NCBI GenBank assembly: GCA_023853785.1
Contig: JAJIRX010000869.1
Coordinates: forward strand, 1 to 64,000
DNA length: 64,000 bases
Reading direction: 5' to 3'
Origin: Psilocybe azurescens
Lineage: Eukaryota > Basidiomycota > Agaricomycetes > Agaricales > Agrocybaceae
Under the pieces are notes generated by a model, which saw nothing but the letters and a program-made list of their open reading frames with translations, ran no database searches and was not told the DNA's origin. The position numbers were made by a program, and so were the translations under genes. Positions 33,511 through 45,322 of this stretch are shown in pieces; the first letter of the stretch is position 1, and every line of letters begins with the position of its first letter.

Positions 33511-36500
33511 CTATGCCACATATTTATACTTGTTTCTGTTGGTCTCACTTCTTTCGAGATATTCCGTTTCGACCAAACTGTCGATCCGCCTCTTGATAGT
33601 TTCGACCTGGGGCACGAAGTGGTTCTTGACAGCATCGATAGTGGCTGCTTTGAGCTGCTCGTAAGTCATCTCCTTGCGAGCCTTCATCACGCGCACAATG
33701 GCCGCGTCAAGATAGTGCTTCCTGTCATCCTCAATGGACGCGTTGGTCTTCTTAGATTCTTCAGGCTAAGAAAAAAATGACATAACAAACAAACAGTGAT
33801 CAGAAAGGCTGGATAAACTACAGCAGCAACAGAAACAGAAAAACATACCGAGACTTTCGCTTGGATCGGAGTTGATGTGCACTTTAGGATGAGGGTCGCG
33901 GAACTCGGCGTTGAAATGGAACACGTCGGTGTCGTCTACATCTCTTCCCGCAGGAACCTTTTGAGCACTTTCTTCTTCCCGCATGCCAGACTCTGCAAGG
34001 TCCTCTTCAGCTCGGCCTCGTCTGAAAACAATGTAGCAAACTGATCAGGATCTCCTATAAACAATGACTCCTGAGAAACTTCACGCACCCATGTTCGTTT
34101 GCTCTTTGATGTCGGTGTACGGGATCTCGGGCGTTTCGTTGAATAGGAGCAGGACTAACGCCTGGTACAGACTGACAGAGAGCTCCTTGACACCAGGGTT
34201 GAATCTCGCTTTCAGAGTGGCGGTGCCCAGGGAGTGATCCCAAGCAAGGATATGTCCTGTATGCTTCGACTTGTAATAATCCGTATATTTTGTTAGTTCT
34301 TCTTGCATCTACAAGCAAATTGAAGAATAATGCATTAGACATCGCCTAGAAACTAGACGAAGCAAGATGACCTACATTAGGAGGCAGATCGACCCCGTGT
34401 TTCTGCACAGTGAATGGCCATGCGCTGCGTTGCAGGACCATCGCTGTGAGCTTCTGTCCCGGGCTATCTTCAGGCAGTCGGCTGTGATACTCCCGTATGG
34501 ACTCCCTCGATAGTGCAAGATCCTTAAACATGTCTTCTCCCATGCCAAACTCAGGATCATATTCTATGAAAACAGCTTTAGCTGAGCAATACAAACATCG
34601 GGAAGGGCTTACTCTCTTTCAATTTCTTCAACATGCCTTTCTCGAAATCATCCGAGGCACTCTTCTCGAGGAGCAACCTCTTGGCCAGACTTCGATGATA
34701 GAACGTCCTGAACACATCCTTGTCGTCCGTGTATCGATACAGCGCCAACACCTTGTCCAACAAATCCTGGAACTCCGCATCGCTGGCCTTCCCTTGGCCC
34801 CTTCCGCATAGCTTTGTCCACATACTTCGCAATCATTTCCGCAGGCTTCGACCGACGGGTCTTGAAGCCCGTCGTAAACGCGTCCGTCAGCGCGTAAAGG
34901 AACTGCTGGTCCGGCTGTTTCGAAGGCAGCTCGCTCACAGACGCAATGGGCGTCGGCGGAACGTCCGAGGAGTTGGTAGACGCCACTTCGACTTTTTCGG
35001 CCAGGAACGCGTGGGCGACAGCTTGATCGGCAAGTTCTTTGAAATCAAGTAGGCGTTGCACCATGTCATCGTCTCTGTCGACGTCTTTAACGATTTTTGA
35101 AACGCTTGTCTGCCGAAGAAATCAGTTAAACGATCTGGTAATAAAATAAATAACTTTTACACACCCTGATATAGTCAGCAAACGCGTCGCAAAGGGCTTT
35201 GATCCCGTTGACTCTGGAGAACAATGTATACATGGAGCCCAAGCTTTCGAAGTCCCTGCTATCCATGTAAGAGGAAAGAGCTAGGTGATGTTTAGCCATT
35301 TGAATCCATAAAGCCAAAGGAAGCGCACATACTAGATTTCGCGAGCCATTCAAGCCTTCCTTTCCAGAGAGACTTCTCCGTTACTTCCCTAATAATGCTC
35401 CATGTCGCAACAGGCAAAACGGCTTTGCTTCGCGCCACTTCTTCGTTGATCCGCGAGCTCGCGCTGTTGAAGAATGCCTTTGGATCGTCTTTGAGGGAAA
35501 CTGATTTATATGACGACTCTTCAAGATAGAATGTACGCGTGATGTCGATGTAATATTCTTCGAATGACGAGTATTGATGGTGTCGAACAAGATGCTGGAT
35601 CAGAGCCGGGATCACATCCCGATCTCGGTGCGGTCGACTACCAACAGGTTAGCTGTTATGCTAAGATGAGAAGTTGAGACATACTCATTTGCCCGTTCCC
35701 AGTTTAGCCAGGATTTCACGTCGCTTCTCATCCTCTCAACCAGCTGCGCATTTCCAAAGATTGAGAAGTTCACAATGGAATACGCCAGATCACTATGTAA
35801 GGAATAATGAGATTAAAGCTCAACTAGGCGTGAATGGTAACCTTACTGGATACTCAAAATATCCTTTTCACGGATAACATAAACTTGATCCAAGTATGTC
35901 AAAAGAGATATCAAAAGAGCCTGCGACAACTTTCAGTAAGGGTTACTCGGGTCCACGAAGACGACTCACGATCTGTGTTTCTAGCCACTTGAATGCCGCA
36001 TTCAAAGATGAGATCCATGCTGTATCTTCCTCAGACGACATCAACAGACTCCTCGACATTTGACCGATCGACTGTTGCAACTCGAACTTCAAAATGTTGT
36101 ACAGTTGTTCGCCAGAGTCGAACACGGCCACGATTGAACGACAGGTGTTGTATATGTGTTCGTATGTCGCAGGGATTATATCGTGTGGCCCAGGCTCGCG
36201 TGTGAGGATCGTCTTGATACATCTTCTGAGCAAATGAAGTTGCTTTTCTCCGGAAGCCGCCTTGGTCTCTGCATCAAAAACAGAAAATGGGTAAATCATC
36301 ATGTAAACGAACAGTAGGACGCACTGTATTCCCCAATCACTTGGATCTGGAGAGATCCTCCGACGTGTGTTGCGACCTTTTGACCTAGAAGCAGAAGCAG
36401 AATCAGAATCGGCGGTCATCCGCGCAACTTTGCGAGGAGGAGATGCCGACCCGTCATTGAAATCTGCTGCTACCACTGTCGGACGTAGAGCAGTCAATCC

Positions 36501-36545
36501 ACCCGAGGTTTTGGGTAAAGAAAGCAGCGAAAACAAGGTTGTCAT
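33511..36545 (-). CDS. CUL4: Cullin (CUL4-like), scaffold of a cullin-RING ubiquitin ligase
   Basis: ATG 36545 gives MTTLFSLLSLPKTSGG, then a disordered basic stretch and TYEHIYNTCRSIVAVF, as at the start of CUL4-type cullins. Cullin repeats follow (YYIDITRTFYLEESSYKS near 35540; MAKHHLALSSYMDSRDFESL near 35300), then the cullin homology domain: DVFRTFYHRSLAKRLLLEK (34720), GMGEDMFKDLALSRESI (34530), SLGTATLKARFNPGVKELSV (34220), LKRTLQSLACGKKKVL (34010). It ends with the neddylation site AIVRVMKARKEM (33690) and EYLERSE...YKYVA at 33511. The last exons carry three single-base frame errors: +1 at CCCC 34798-34801, -1 at TTTT 33959-33962 and +1 at GG 33868-33869. A cullin is expected to be single-copy and needed, so assembly error is more likely than decay. 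CUL4 versus another cullin class is inferred. Confidence 0.85.
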
Positions 36546-37464
36546 ATCTGGGGTTCTATCTGACTGTCAAAATGCTGTATGTCTCTCAGAAACGGAATAG
36601 AACAGTAGCTTAATCGATTAAGCAGTTATAGCCGGTAGATCTAATGGTCCTGGTCAAGGATTGCACTAACAGTTGAGTCTGACCTGGGTAAGTCAGAGCC
36701 TTCAGCAGTTATTCTCACAATTGCACGTGGCAGTGATTTATTTAGAGTCGCGTAGAGTCGCGTCAGTGAATAGGGGCAGGTATCACTATTTCAAGCACAG
36801 TAATCCTCAACGGAATAAATTGGGGCATCAATATATTTTTTGAGTTTGCCTAAAGTAAAATTGTCAGAATCGTACTACAGGCTAATTACAATAAGACCAA
36901 GCTGATCGCGCGTTTCAACAGAGTCTAAAACAAGTCCAAAAAGCAGACGAAAGGGAAGGAAGGAAAGGACAAAAAGATGGTGTTTTGTTCTTTGTTCATG
37001 TATGGCTCCTCTAAATATATTTAAAAAGTGTTATAGACTCATTATAGCGTCGCGCTCTCATAAACTGCGATCAACGTAGTAGCCATCTTGCGCCCAAATA
37101 GTATCATCATGTAGCCGCATAGCATCTGCTTTGCATCATATGTATACGTAGCAGCATATTTCACCATATCGCCTATCTAAACATCAAAAAGAAAGAAAGA
37201 ACGCGCTGATATGATCATCACTTGCTAATAGGCGCCATCAGAAAACCAATAACGCAGATTTAACCTTCAGCGCTTCAGCTTCAACGTTCGCGTTGTTGCA
37301 AACGCCGTTGTATATAAGAGCTCTGATAAGAAGATAATGAACAATTGGGCTGCTACGACTCGAAAGAGATAAAACTGCGATGGGTGCAAATGACGAGCAC
37401 GTGACTATTCAATGATTGGACGAAAACGTCATAGGCAGTGTTGATATCACCTGTCTATGTCAGG
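36546..37464. other. Intergenic, no gene seen
   Basis: Upstream of the cullin gene. Contains a small direct repeat, AGAGTCGCGT twice near 36745-36765, and TATATAAGAG near 37312. No reading frame or RNA gene that I can support. Confidence 0.4.
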
Positions 37465-37466
37465 TA

Positions 37467-38228
37467 CAGTTGACTTTCTCATAATGCATAACGTCATAAT
37501 GCATAAATGTCATACTGCATGGCTTTTTGGCTGACAACACCTTGCGAAGCAGGAAAATGCATCTATATTGCATACTGGATAATGCATGACTCTGATATTG
37601 AGATATGCATTATGAGATTGGCTATATACGGGGTTTTGAGATGCATTTTTGTGGCATGGGCACATCAGAATTGAGCCTCAGCACGTCAGCGGTGCAGAAA
37701 ATATCAGAACAGCACATTTTGAATAAATTAGAGGATTTTCAAGTATAATTTGAATAGTTTTCATAGGGCACAGATGCCCATAATGCCCCCAAAATAATCC
37801 TATGCATAAAGCCTACAATACCTGTTCTTTGTCATCTGATGCCTCAAACTACTGAAAAACTCAAAACCTTGAGCAATACCCACACCTTATGCTTGTAAAG
37901 AAAAGAAGGCTTGTGTAAAGAACACTCCAAGGACAGCCTCCAGACCAGCTGCAGCAGGTCAGCATGAAAATCTGACCCTGGCTGATTGGATTAGTATTTT
38001 CAAGTTTATGAGGAGTCATTAAATGCTAAGCAAACAACTATAGATAGCTATTTTCGTCGGTCTGATGCTTAGTTAATATTGTTATCTTATCCACTTTGTT
38101 ATCACATGTCACACTTTGGCAGAGGTCACCATATGTCACATAACTGTGACATTTTCGTACTGCATAAATCTCATAATGCATGACTTTAGGGCTGTTCCGA
38201 TCGGTATGCGTTATGAGAAAGTCAACTG
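37467..38228. mobile_element. 762-bp non-autonomous DNA element with 24-bp terminal inverted repeats and TA target duplication
   Basis: The left end CAGTTGACTTTCTCATAATG (37467) matches the reverse complement of the right end ending ...GAAAGTCAACTG (38228). The match covers 24 bases with one mismatch. Each end is flanked by TA (37465-37466 and 38229-38230), the target duplication of the Tc1/mariner superfamily. Inside both ends the motif CATAATGCAT or a variant recurs several times (37480, 37495, 37581, 37605, 38172), forming subterminal palindromes. No coding frame is present. It sits 160 bases upstream of the DUF2235 gene and may carry part of its upstream region. Confidence 0.85.
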
Positions 38229-38389
38229 TACTACTCCCACTCTCGCCTTATTGTTGCCTTCCAATAGCTTTCAACGCACATAACCACTTTGGCCGAATCA
38301 ATTAGATGTAAATAGATCTCTGCACTCCTTCCTTGTATAACCCACTTTTCCTCAATCCGCTGAGAGATATCGACCCCACCAGAGAGACG

Positions 38390-41300
38390 ATGGTCCCACC
38401 AGGGATCTGCAAATGCTCAGATAAGCCTGGGCGCAATTTAGTCGTTTGCATCGATGGTGCTTATACCCGGCCCGGTGAATATGTAAGTCCTCATTGACTA
38501 TCCGGTCAGACTTCCTGGGTATCATTCATTCTACAGAGTACCCATGTCTCCGACTTGTTCAGCAAATGCGCGAAGACAGAGCATTCGAAACAGCTTATGT
38601 ACTACAGCGATGGCATTAATGTGGACGTGAGGTCTTCACAGATAAGTTTGAGAGTTATAATGGCTATGTTCGGTTGGTAAGAACTGACTTCAGTTGGAGG
38701 ATATCAAACACTGGTTATTAATTATGGTCTAGGAACTACGAAAAGATTGTTATGGAAGCCTATCGATGGATTGTTGACAACTATCAGGAAGACGATAAGA
38801 TTTTCTGTATTGGTAAGCTTAAAGCAGCAAATCTGGATGTACGGAGTTTTCTTCCTGGCACACATTCACTCACGTATACGCACTAGGATACTCCCGTGGT
38901 GCCTATTATGTTCGTACATTGGCTGCCATGATTCATAAAGTAATTGTCTCGAAAAAATCATCGTTGATTAAAATTTTATAACTATTCATAGGTGGGGATA
39001 GTTAATCGATATAAAGGAAACGAGGAACAGATTTCCCTGTGGGTATTCTGAACGACTTGCGACTAAGAAAAGGCTTTTATTTGACGTCATTACAAAGAGT
39101 TTTCCAGCGTTACGCGTCTCGAGAAAAGGACATTGTAGATCGTTTCAAAAGCACATTTTCGTGGGATAAGGCACGAGTCCATTTCGTTGGAGTGTGGTAA
39201 GCAACTACAATTTGTCTCGTTTCTTCTATCTGAAAACGTTCTAGGGAGACTGTGCTGCTGGACATGTCATTTGTCGACTTCACCCCTTTACCTGATTCTG
39301 AACATCATGTATGCTTCTTCAGACAGGCGCTTGCGTTAGACGAGCGCAGAGGCAGGTTTCAACCTATATGTGCACTCGGGGATGTCCATGCAGCGATTCA
39401 CGGATCCAATAATGAACATCGTGACCCCTCTATTCAGAATTCGGAGTCCACTAACGGATTGGAGCACAATCCAGGTGGAAAAAATCTCGATCCGATACCG
39501 CACATCAAAGAGGTGTGGTTTCCGGGCACTCATTCGCAAATGTCAGTAGGCATCTACGTATTGAGCCTCTCTGTTTAAACGTCTGATGTTTTCACGTAAG
39601 TGGTGGTCCCATTATAAGGTCCGAGCAGAACAGCGGCAATCTCGGGAGAGCGTCATATCTGTGGATGTCTTTTGAAACAGTTTCGTGTGGGATGTACCTT
39701 CATCCCTCACGTGTTGACTGGGACTGGGATGACTTGCAGACTCGCCCTGTGCCAATACATTTGGCTTGGCGCATTTTAGAACTTGTGCCTGGGAGATCCA
39801 GGCAGATTGACTCTGAAGGCAACTATTCGAGTGTATACAGGTGAGTTTCTTGTCAATAATGCCGATATCAAATAATTTTGACGGAATGCCTCGAAAAATC
39901 AGATTCAATTTTCTGCGTTCACGAACAATAATGCCTGGGCAAAAGGTGCACTCTGTGGCGTTTCACGAAAAGAATTATCGTCCTTGTGCAATTATACATG
40001 ACAAAAATCTACGATGGGATCAATTTGTGGGTAACGGACCTCAGGGCGAAGAGCTTGGACGGGATGTGGAATGGGACGATTATATCGAAAGGGACTATCT
40101 GGAACATGGATTGATTCCAAGTGTAATCGAGACATTGAAGTCAGGGGCAGGAAGTAGGGGAATTATGTGGGCATACCGCCTGGCGGCTATGACATTGACG
40201 GGTAATGAAATTTTCTATGATATAGAGAATATATTGACATTGACTCTTGTTTAGATCAGGGGATGACTACGTTGAAAACTACGCCAAATAGTTCCGATGA
40301 TCTCTCTCAGATCTTCGGCCAAGTCGACGATCCTAATATACAGGGACGTTTGATCGAAATCGTGGATAGGTCCTCCAGAATCTATGGCGCTAGTAAGTAA
40401 TCTACGGACTGGTAGCCTGAATATCTTCTGACATCCCATAGCTTCGCCGCTCCTCAGTCTGGAACATGTCGGATGGCTACTTCGTGTCGTGAAAGAGAAC
40501 ACTGATATGAAGATCAGAACATTTTCTTTCCGTTTACTTGCAAGCTCACTAGACACAGGTAAGTAGCATCTTGAAGTGATCCTATAAGCACTTGGATCGA
40601 CCTGGAAGAAAATATCATAGATGAATCACTGGACAAGTTGATTGACGGCCAAGTGATGGGTACGCTCGATGAGATGACGAGAGAAGAAGAGCAGAAATGG
40701 CTCGCAGATGGCGCAAACGCGATGTTCAGGACCATAGTAGGCCACGGTGTGTCTTCTCATCTAGTCTAATGTTTTGCTTGTGTTTTGAACATAATCAAGA
40801 AATTCTTTCTAAGAAGCTATATTCCCTCAATACCCTGTCTGTTCTTCGCAAAAGATTCGCTTCTGGGAATACACACTCCCAGCGTGTTTCTAAGAATTTC
40901 TTCGGAGAAATACTGCAGTACAGTAAGTTGAAATGATCCTACCTTCCTGTAAGATTCACTGTCGAACAACACAGGCCAACACCGTCAACATCTTTTTGAC
41001 AACGATGTCCTACAGTATTGGCTCACCAAAATCGAGTTTTTGGATGATACAGAGCGTATACTATTCGCACTATTTCTTCAAAATCAGTACGGTAAGATAT
41101 TTAGGAACTGCTTTTGACAAAGACATTGATTTAAGCAGAGTACATGTCAAATGAATTTCTCGCGATGTTGACGCTGAAGCTATCCAATAAATCGATCGAT
41201 CGACAGCTTGTCGGCCAAAGTCGACTCTATAATGTGCTGTCCATTCTTCGGGATATTGCAAAAAACGGTAGCCTTTTACATTTAGTCTTCGAAGTGGCTT

Positions 41301-43550
41301 AATCACATAGCTTTGCAGATGAGTTGATCAGGAGGGTCTGGAACGACGGAATAACCAACACGATCCAACAAGCGTCAACTCATGTCAATTATCGCATACG
41401 ATTATTGGCCTTAGACGTCTTTAAGCGTTTCATCTCTCACTGTGAGTAACTGCATATAAAGGACTCACGTCAATTGTGACTGATTATATTTACCAGCTGA
41501 CAATGCTCGCCGGGACAAAATATTTGATTCAAACAATGTTCAAGGCCTTTGGAACACCTTAAATGATGTAAAAGCTGACATTAGAAGCAGTGCCGTTAGC
41601 TTGTTCACTGATGCAGCTGCTGAGGGTATGATCCGACAGTCGAATGACTATATATACTAAGGATCTTGCAGATGTCATTCGAAAGAAAATATTTGACCAG
41701 AGGGTTATCGCTTCCTTCGTCCGGTCTATCAATCAAGGATTATTTAACATCAACAGCAGTGCGATTCTTGTTTTCATGACAGGGATATGTCAAGGTGCGT
41801 ACTTATGCCAGTGTACTTACACCGCTGAAAACCTGCAATCCATTGATCTAGCGGACCTCCGAGCAAACTTGCTGGACACGGGTATCATCGCAGTGCTGCT
41901 TCGTACTGTACTAATAGAAGATGCCCAATATATCATCAGAGGCTGCGCACTTCTATTCTTCGCCTCCATCTTATCTCTGGGTACGCTAATGAAGAATTTT
42001 AACCTCATAATTAATCATCTTTAACGACACGCATGCAGGAATACTCGACTCAGAGACAATCTCTGCCCTGGGCGCAGCGGGTGATGAAAATGCAAATCTC
42101 GAAATGAGAGCAATAAATCTGTTTACCTCGGCCATATCTCAGAGTAGGCCGTTGGTCTCACTTTTGTGGTGCTACCTGCGCTAACATCCTTTCCAGGTGG
42201 GTTCCACCATGTTAATTCCGATGCAGAGACTTTGGCTGCATTAAGAATCCCATTTCTCATCAGTTCGGATCGAATCAAAATTGAAAGTGGGCCGAGTCAA
42301 CATTATCTGACTGCTACACTGTCTCAAGGTACGAATACCCCGAGACTACCGTTAGTTATGAATTACAAAACTGAGAACTTTATAGAAAGGCTTCGTAACA
42401 AGATATTCGATGCAGATACGGTCATCTACATTCAACAAGCTGTAACTCGTGGCGATTTCTATCTTCTTCAAAGCTCAGAAAGTCTACTTGCCCATGTTAT
42501 TTTGACTTATCGTGCGTTTTCCGTCATCTTCATGCGAAGCATGAAACTTACTATTTGGGTAGATGAAATACGAGACAGGATATTTGACATGAAAACAATG
42601 TCTATCCTACGCCGCAATGCCTTGGCGAATCAGTCATCGCAATCGAGCCAATTTATCATCAATCTCGTAGAGGGTTTGCGAGACGAACAGTCCGATAAAG
42701 GGACTATCACTGAGGAACAACCTGATGTTATCTCATTTTTCGCTACTGCTTTGGCACAAGGTATGTGTCATCTAGCGTAGAGCATTCACATACTGAACTC
42801 GTTCAGATATTTCCCAAGGACAAATATTCACATCAGAAACCTTTGCTACACTGAAAGTTCTGCTTGGAGATGACACCAACGATTCGAACATCAGGAGCAG
42901 TGTCATCGACTTGTTGACCTCTGCATTGTCTCGCGGTGTGTTCGTTTACCAATGATTGTATTCCACGCTCACAAATATAGACGGCACTCGTGATAAGATC
43001 TTTGACAAAGAGGTAATCAGTGCACTTGGATGTGCGCTCAGTGATATACGTGTCCCTGTCAGGGATAGCTTATTCCGGTTTTTTACGGCTGCCCTACATC
43101 AGGGTAAGTAGTGAGGTGAAGTCTTTACTCTGGCTACTGTGCTGAATATTTGATAGAGAGCATACGAGACCAAATATTCAATATCGTGGGTATCCCTGCG
43201 CTATTGAAGGCAGGGTTCAAAACCGACTTTTGGAGTCATGGTTTGATATTTGTTTTGATACGAACGTCAATTGTAGTAACAGCTGACTATTATTCCTGTG
43301 CAGAATATATATACCGTCGAGCGTTTGATTACTTTGCCACTTCCAGACTGTGTAGGCAACTATCTTCCGATCCACGCTCAAGAGATCGCACTTTATATTT
43401 TATTTCGGAGGCAGTCAAGCACGGTACGTGCAACGCTCTGATATCTTGTAGCTTGTTACTAACAAGGATATAGCTGATATCCATGTTCGTATCTGTACTG
43501 AAGATCTCAGAAAGTATTTCGAATGTCCCATATGTACATCAAGCTTTTAA
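38390..43550 (+). CDS. DUF2235 alpha/beta-hydrolase fused to a long ARM/HEAT-like repeat solenoid
   Basis: ATG 38390, exon 1 38390-38482. The DUF2235 (Tle1-like phospholipase fold) part has RNLVVCIDGAY, YYSDGIN, NYEKIVMEAYRWIVDNY, nucleophile motif GYSRGAYYVRTLAAMI, HFVGVWETV, FFRQALALDERR, EVWFPGTHSQ|IGGGPIIR and LHLAWRILELVP-type region. From about 40260 the protein becomes some 14 helical repeats of roughly 40-45 residues, with a recurrent phrase like IRDKIFDxxVISxLxxAL and VRxSxxxFFTAALxQ. Nearly every repeat sits on its own exon of 100-150 bases, separated by ~50-base introns with good sites. The last exon ends ECPICTSSF, stop 43548-43550. About 1,300 residues, no frameshift seen. DUF2235 proteins hydrolyse lipids in some bacteria; in fungi the role is unknown. 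The solenoid could act as a sensor or binding arm. Confidence 0.8.
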
Positions 43551-43770
43551 GTAGCGAGGAACCAAGTGACGGCGCTTTGCCCTATCCTATTTTGTTGTTA
43601 ACCTAGGGTCATAATGCATTGATCGACGTTCAAAACTGCATATAATCTGCCGGTCTCGAAGAGCTACTCTTTTAAGAACTGAGATCGAATGGCGGTACAG
43701 TATTTTCTAGAGCTAACTTGAATTGAAAATATCGAATTCAGGCAATGTTATAATGCATGTTCCAGCCAAA
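43551..43770. other. Shared 3' interval between convergent genes
   Basis: The DUF2235-solenoid gene ends at 43550 and the HET gene at 43771 from the opposite strand. This 220-base AT-rich stretch must hold both polyadenylation regions. Confidence 0.4.
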
Positions 43771-45322
43771 TTATGCTATGAATATTGCCTCAGGACTACA
43801 AGGCGATTCAGCTAGCATAGAACTATCAATCGCTCTTGGTCTCCATGGATGTCTGCGGTAGCGAACATAGTTAAGGATACGCTCTTGAATTAAAAGCATG
43901 ACAATCGGTAGACGTCTCGGCGTTGAAGTTGAAGAAGTAGAGGTAAAGGTGACCGGAGAACACAGCTTATAAGCTAGAACAGCCAAGCGGTACTTCGGCA
44001 GATCTTCCTTGGATGGCACCTGAATATTGTTGAGGCTGAGTAACCATTTCTCGGTAAGGTCTTTACTATACAACAATACGACGATCCGCAACCCATAATT
44101 CGTGAAAGTAAAGGTTGGATCAAGGCTGGAGGCAGAATCGGCCAGAATGTCTTCGTCGATTGAATCGTGTTCAGATAAAAAGCAATCCGGTGCTCGTGCA
44201 AGAATAGACGACTTTTCCGACGCCATGCCTTCCCATAAAAATAGACTGCGATCATTGGACTCCTGCACTATTGTGGCTTGTAGTCGATGAAACGCGGCTT
44301 CCCCCCTCGCCATAAGCGATAGGCATGTTGACTTTGAATATTCCAAGCAGGCAGTATGCCTGATCCTCGACGCGTGTGGTCTCCCGTTTGGATGCCCATT
44401 TGAGGCGATTGCGAATATTGGCCAAGCTAGGTTTGAATTCGAGTAGGTCATCCATCGGAATAGAAGTGATATGAGAAACTCTCTCCATAATTGTGCTGGT
44501 GTTATTCGTATTATCGTCATGACGACTCTGATCTTCATCGCTGTCCTCCGGGGCATGAACAGAAAATGAAAATTTAGGACCAACCCCGAGCTTGTCATTT
44601 GAAGCGGACGTGATGGGCTCCCAAAACTGATCATGAAACTTAATAACTTTCGGAGCTAGAAGTTCCTGAAGAGTCCAACCTCTGGTAAACCATGGATCCT
44701 GGTCAAAGCCAAGTGTTTCGTATGTCGATGCGAGGTGAACAAGGCAGACGTGCGAGTTCTGATACCATCTGAACATAGATCGTATGGACTCGTCGAGTTC
44801 GGCGCTGCTTGTTTTATCAATACAGCAGGTGTCAATCCAGGCAAACTCGCATCCATACACTCGATATGCTAGGTCGCAAAACCGGACAAGCTTCCAAGTA
44901 TTAACCAACCCACCGGTGCTGGAGATGTCGCACAACTCCGCAAGGACATCGATGAGACTTCGATCATTGGATGATACCTCTCCGTTTGCACTTGCCTTCA
45001 CCAAAGTCAGAACAATATTTTCCAGGTTGTATTGGAATGAGTCGTAGTAGTCGTGCTGCTTGATAAAGTCTTGGACCCCCTTCGTGGTAATCCGTGAAAA
45101 TTCACGGACCTCCTGGTAGGTAGTCTCGTGAACACTCCAGCGATGGGAGAGTATTGCATATTTCGCGCTTTCTTTTGCAGTATCCTCGATAAATTGCCTT
45201 CCAAGGAGGTCAAGTTTATCCTCTGCTTCAAGGCTTAAAAGTTGGCCAACTTTGTCGATGATTGCTCTGTGCACGTCTCTTGTAACAATCTTGGCAACCT
45301 CGTACTGATTGACGATCTTCAT
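43771..45322 (-). CDS. HET-domain (heterokaryon incompatibility) protein, one frameshift
   Basis: I chose ATG 45322 (MKIVNQYEVAKIV), because the open frame further upstream begins with a non-ATG codon. HET core blocks: YAILSHRWS, YGCEFAWIDTCCIDKTSS, ESIRSMFRWYQNSHVCLVHL, WFTRGWTLQELLAPKVIKF, and EDQAYCLLGIFKVNMPIAYG. The family then continues GEGExAFxRLQxxI. Here AAFHRLQATIVQESNDRSLF is present but one frame over, because the G run at 44301-44306 (C6 on the plus strand) is one base too long. The remaining ~150 residues continue to the stop at 43771 with SLFLWEG then a variable C-terminal region. HET domains trigger cell death or growth arrest on non-self fusion in ascomycetes; the role in mushrooms is less clear. 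About 515 residues if the frame is corrected. Confidence 0.85.

Noticed and set aside
43608..43640. CATAATGCATTG resembling the repeat inside the 762-bp element
   Set aside because: Single short match with no paired inverted end or TA-flanked partner; chance in AT-rich DNA is likely.
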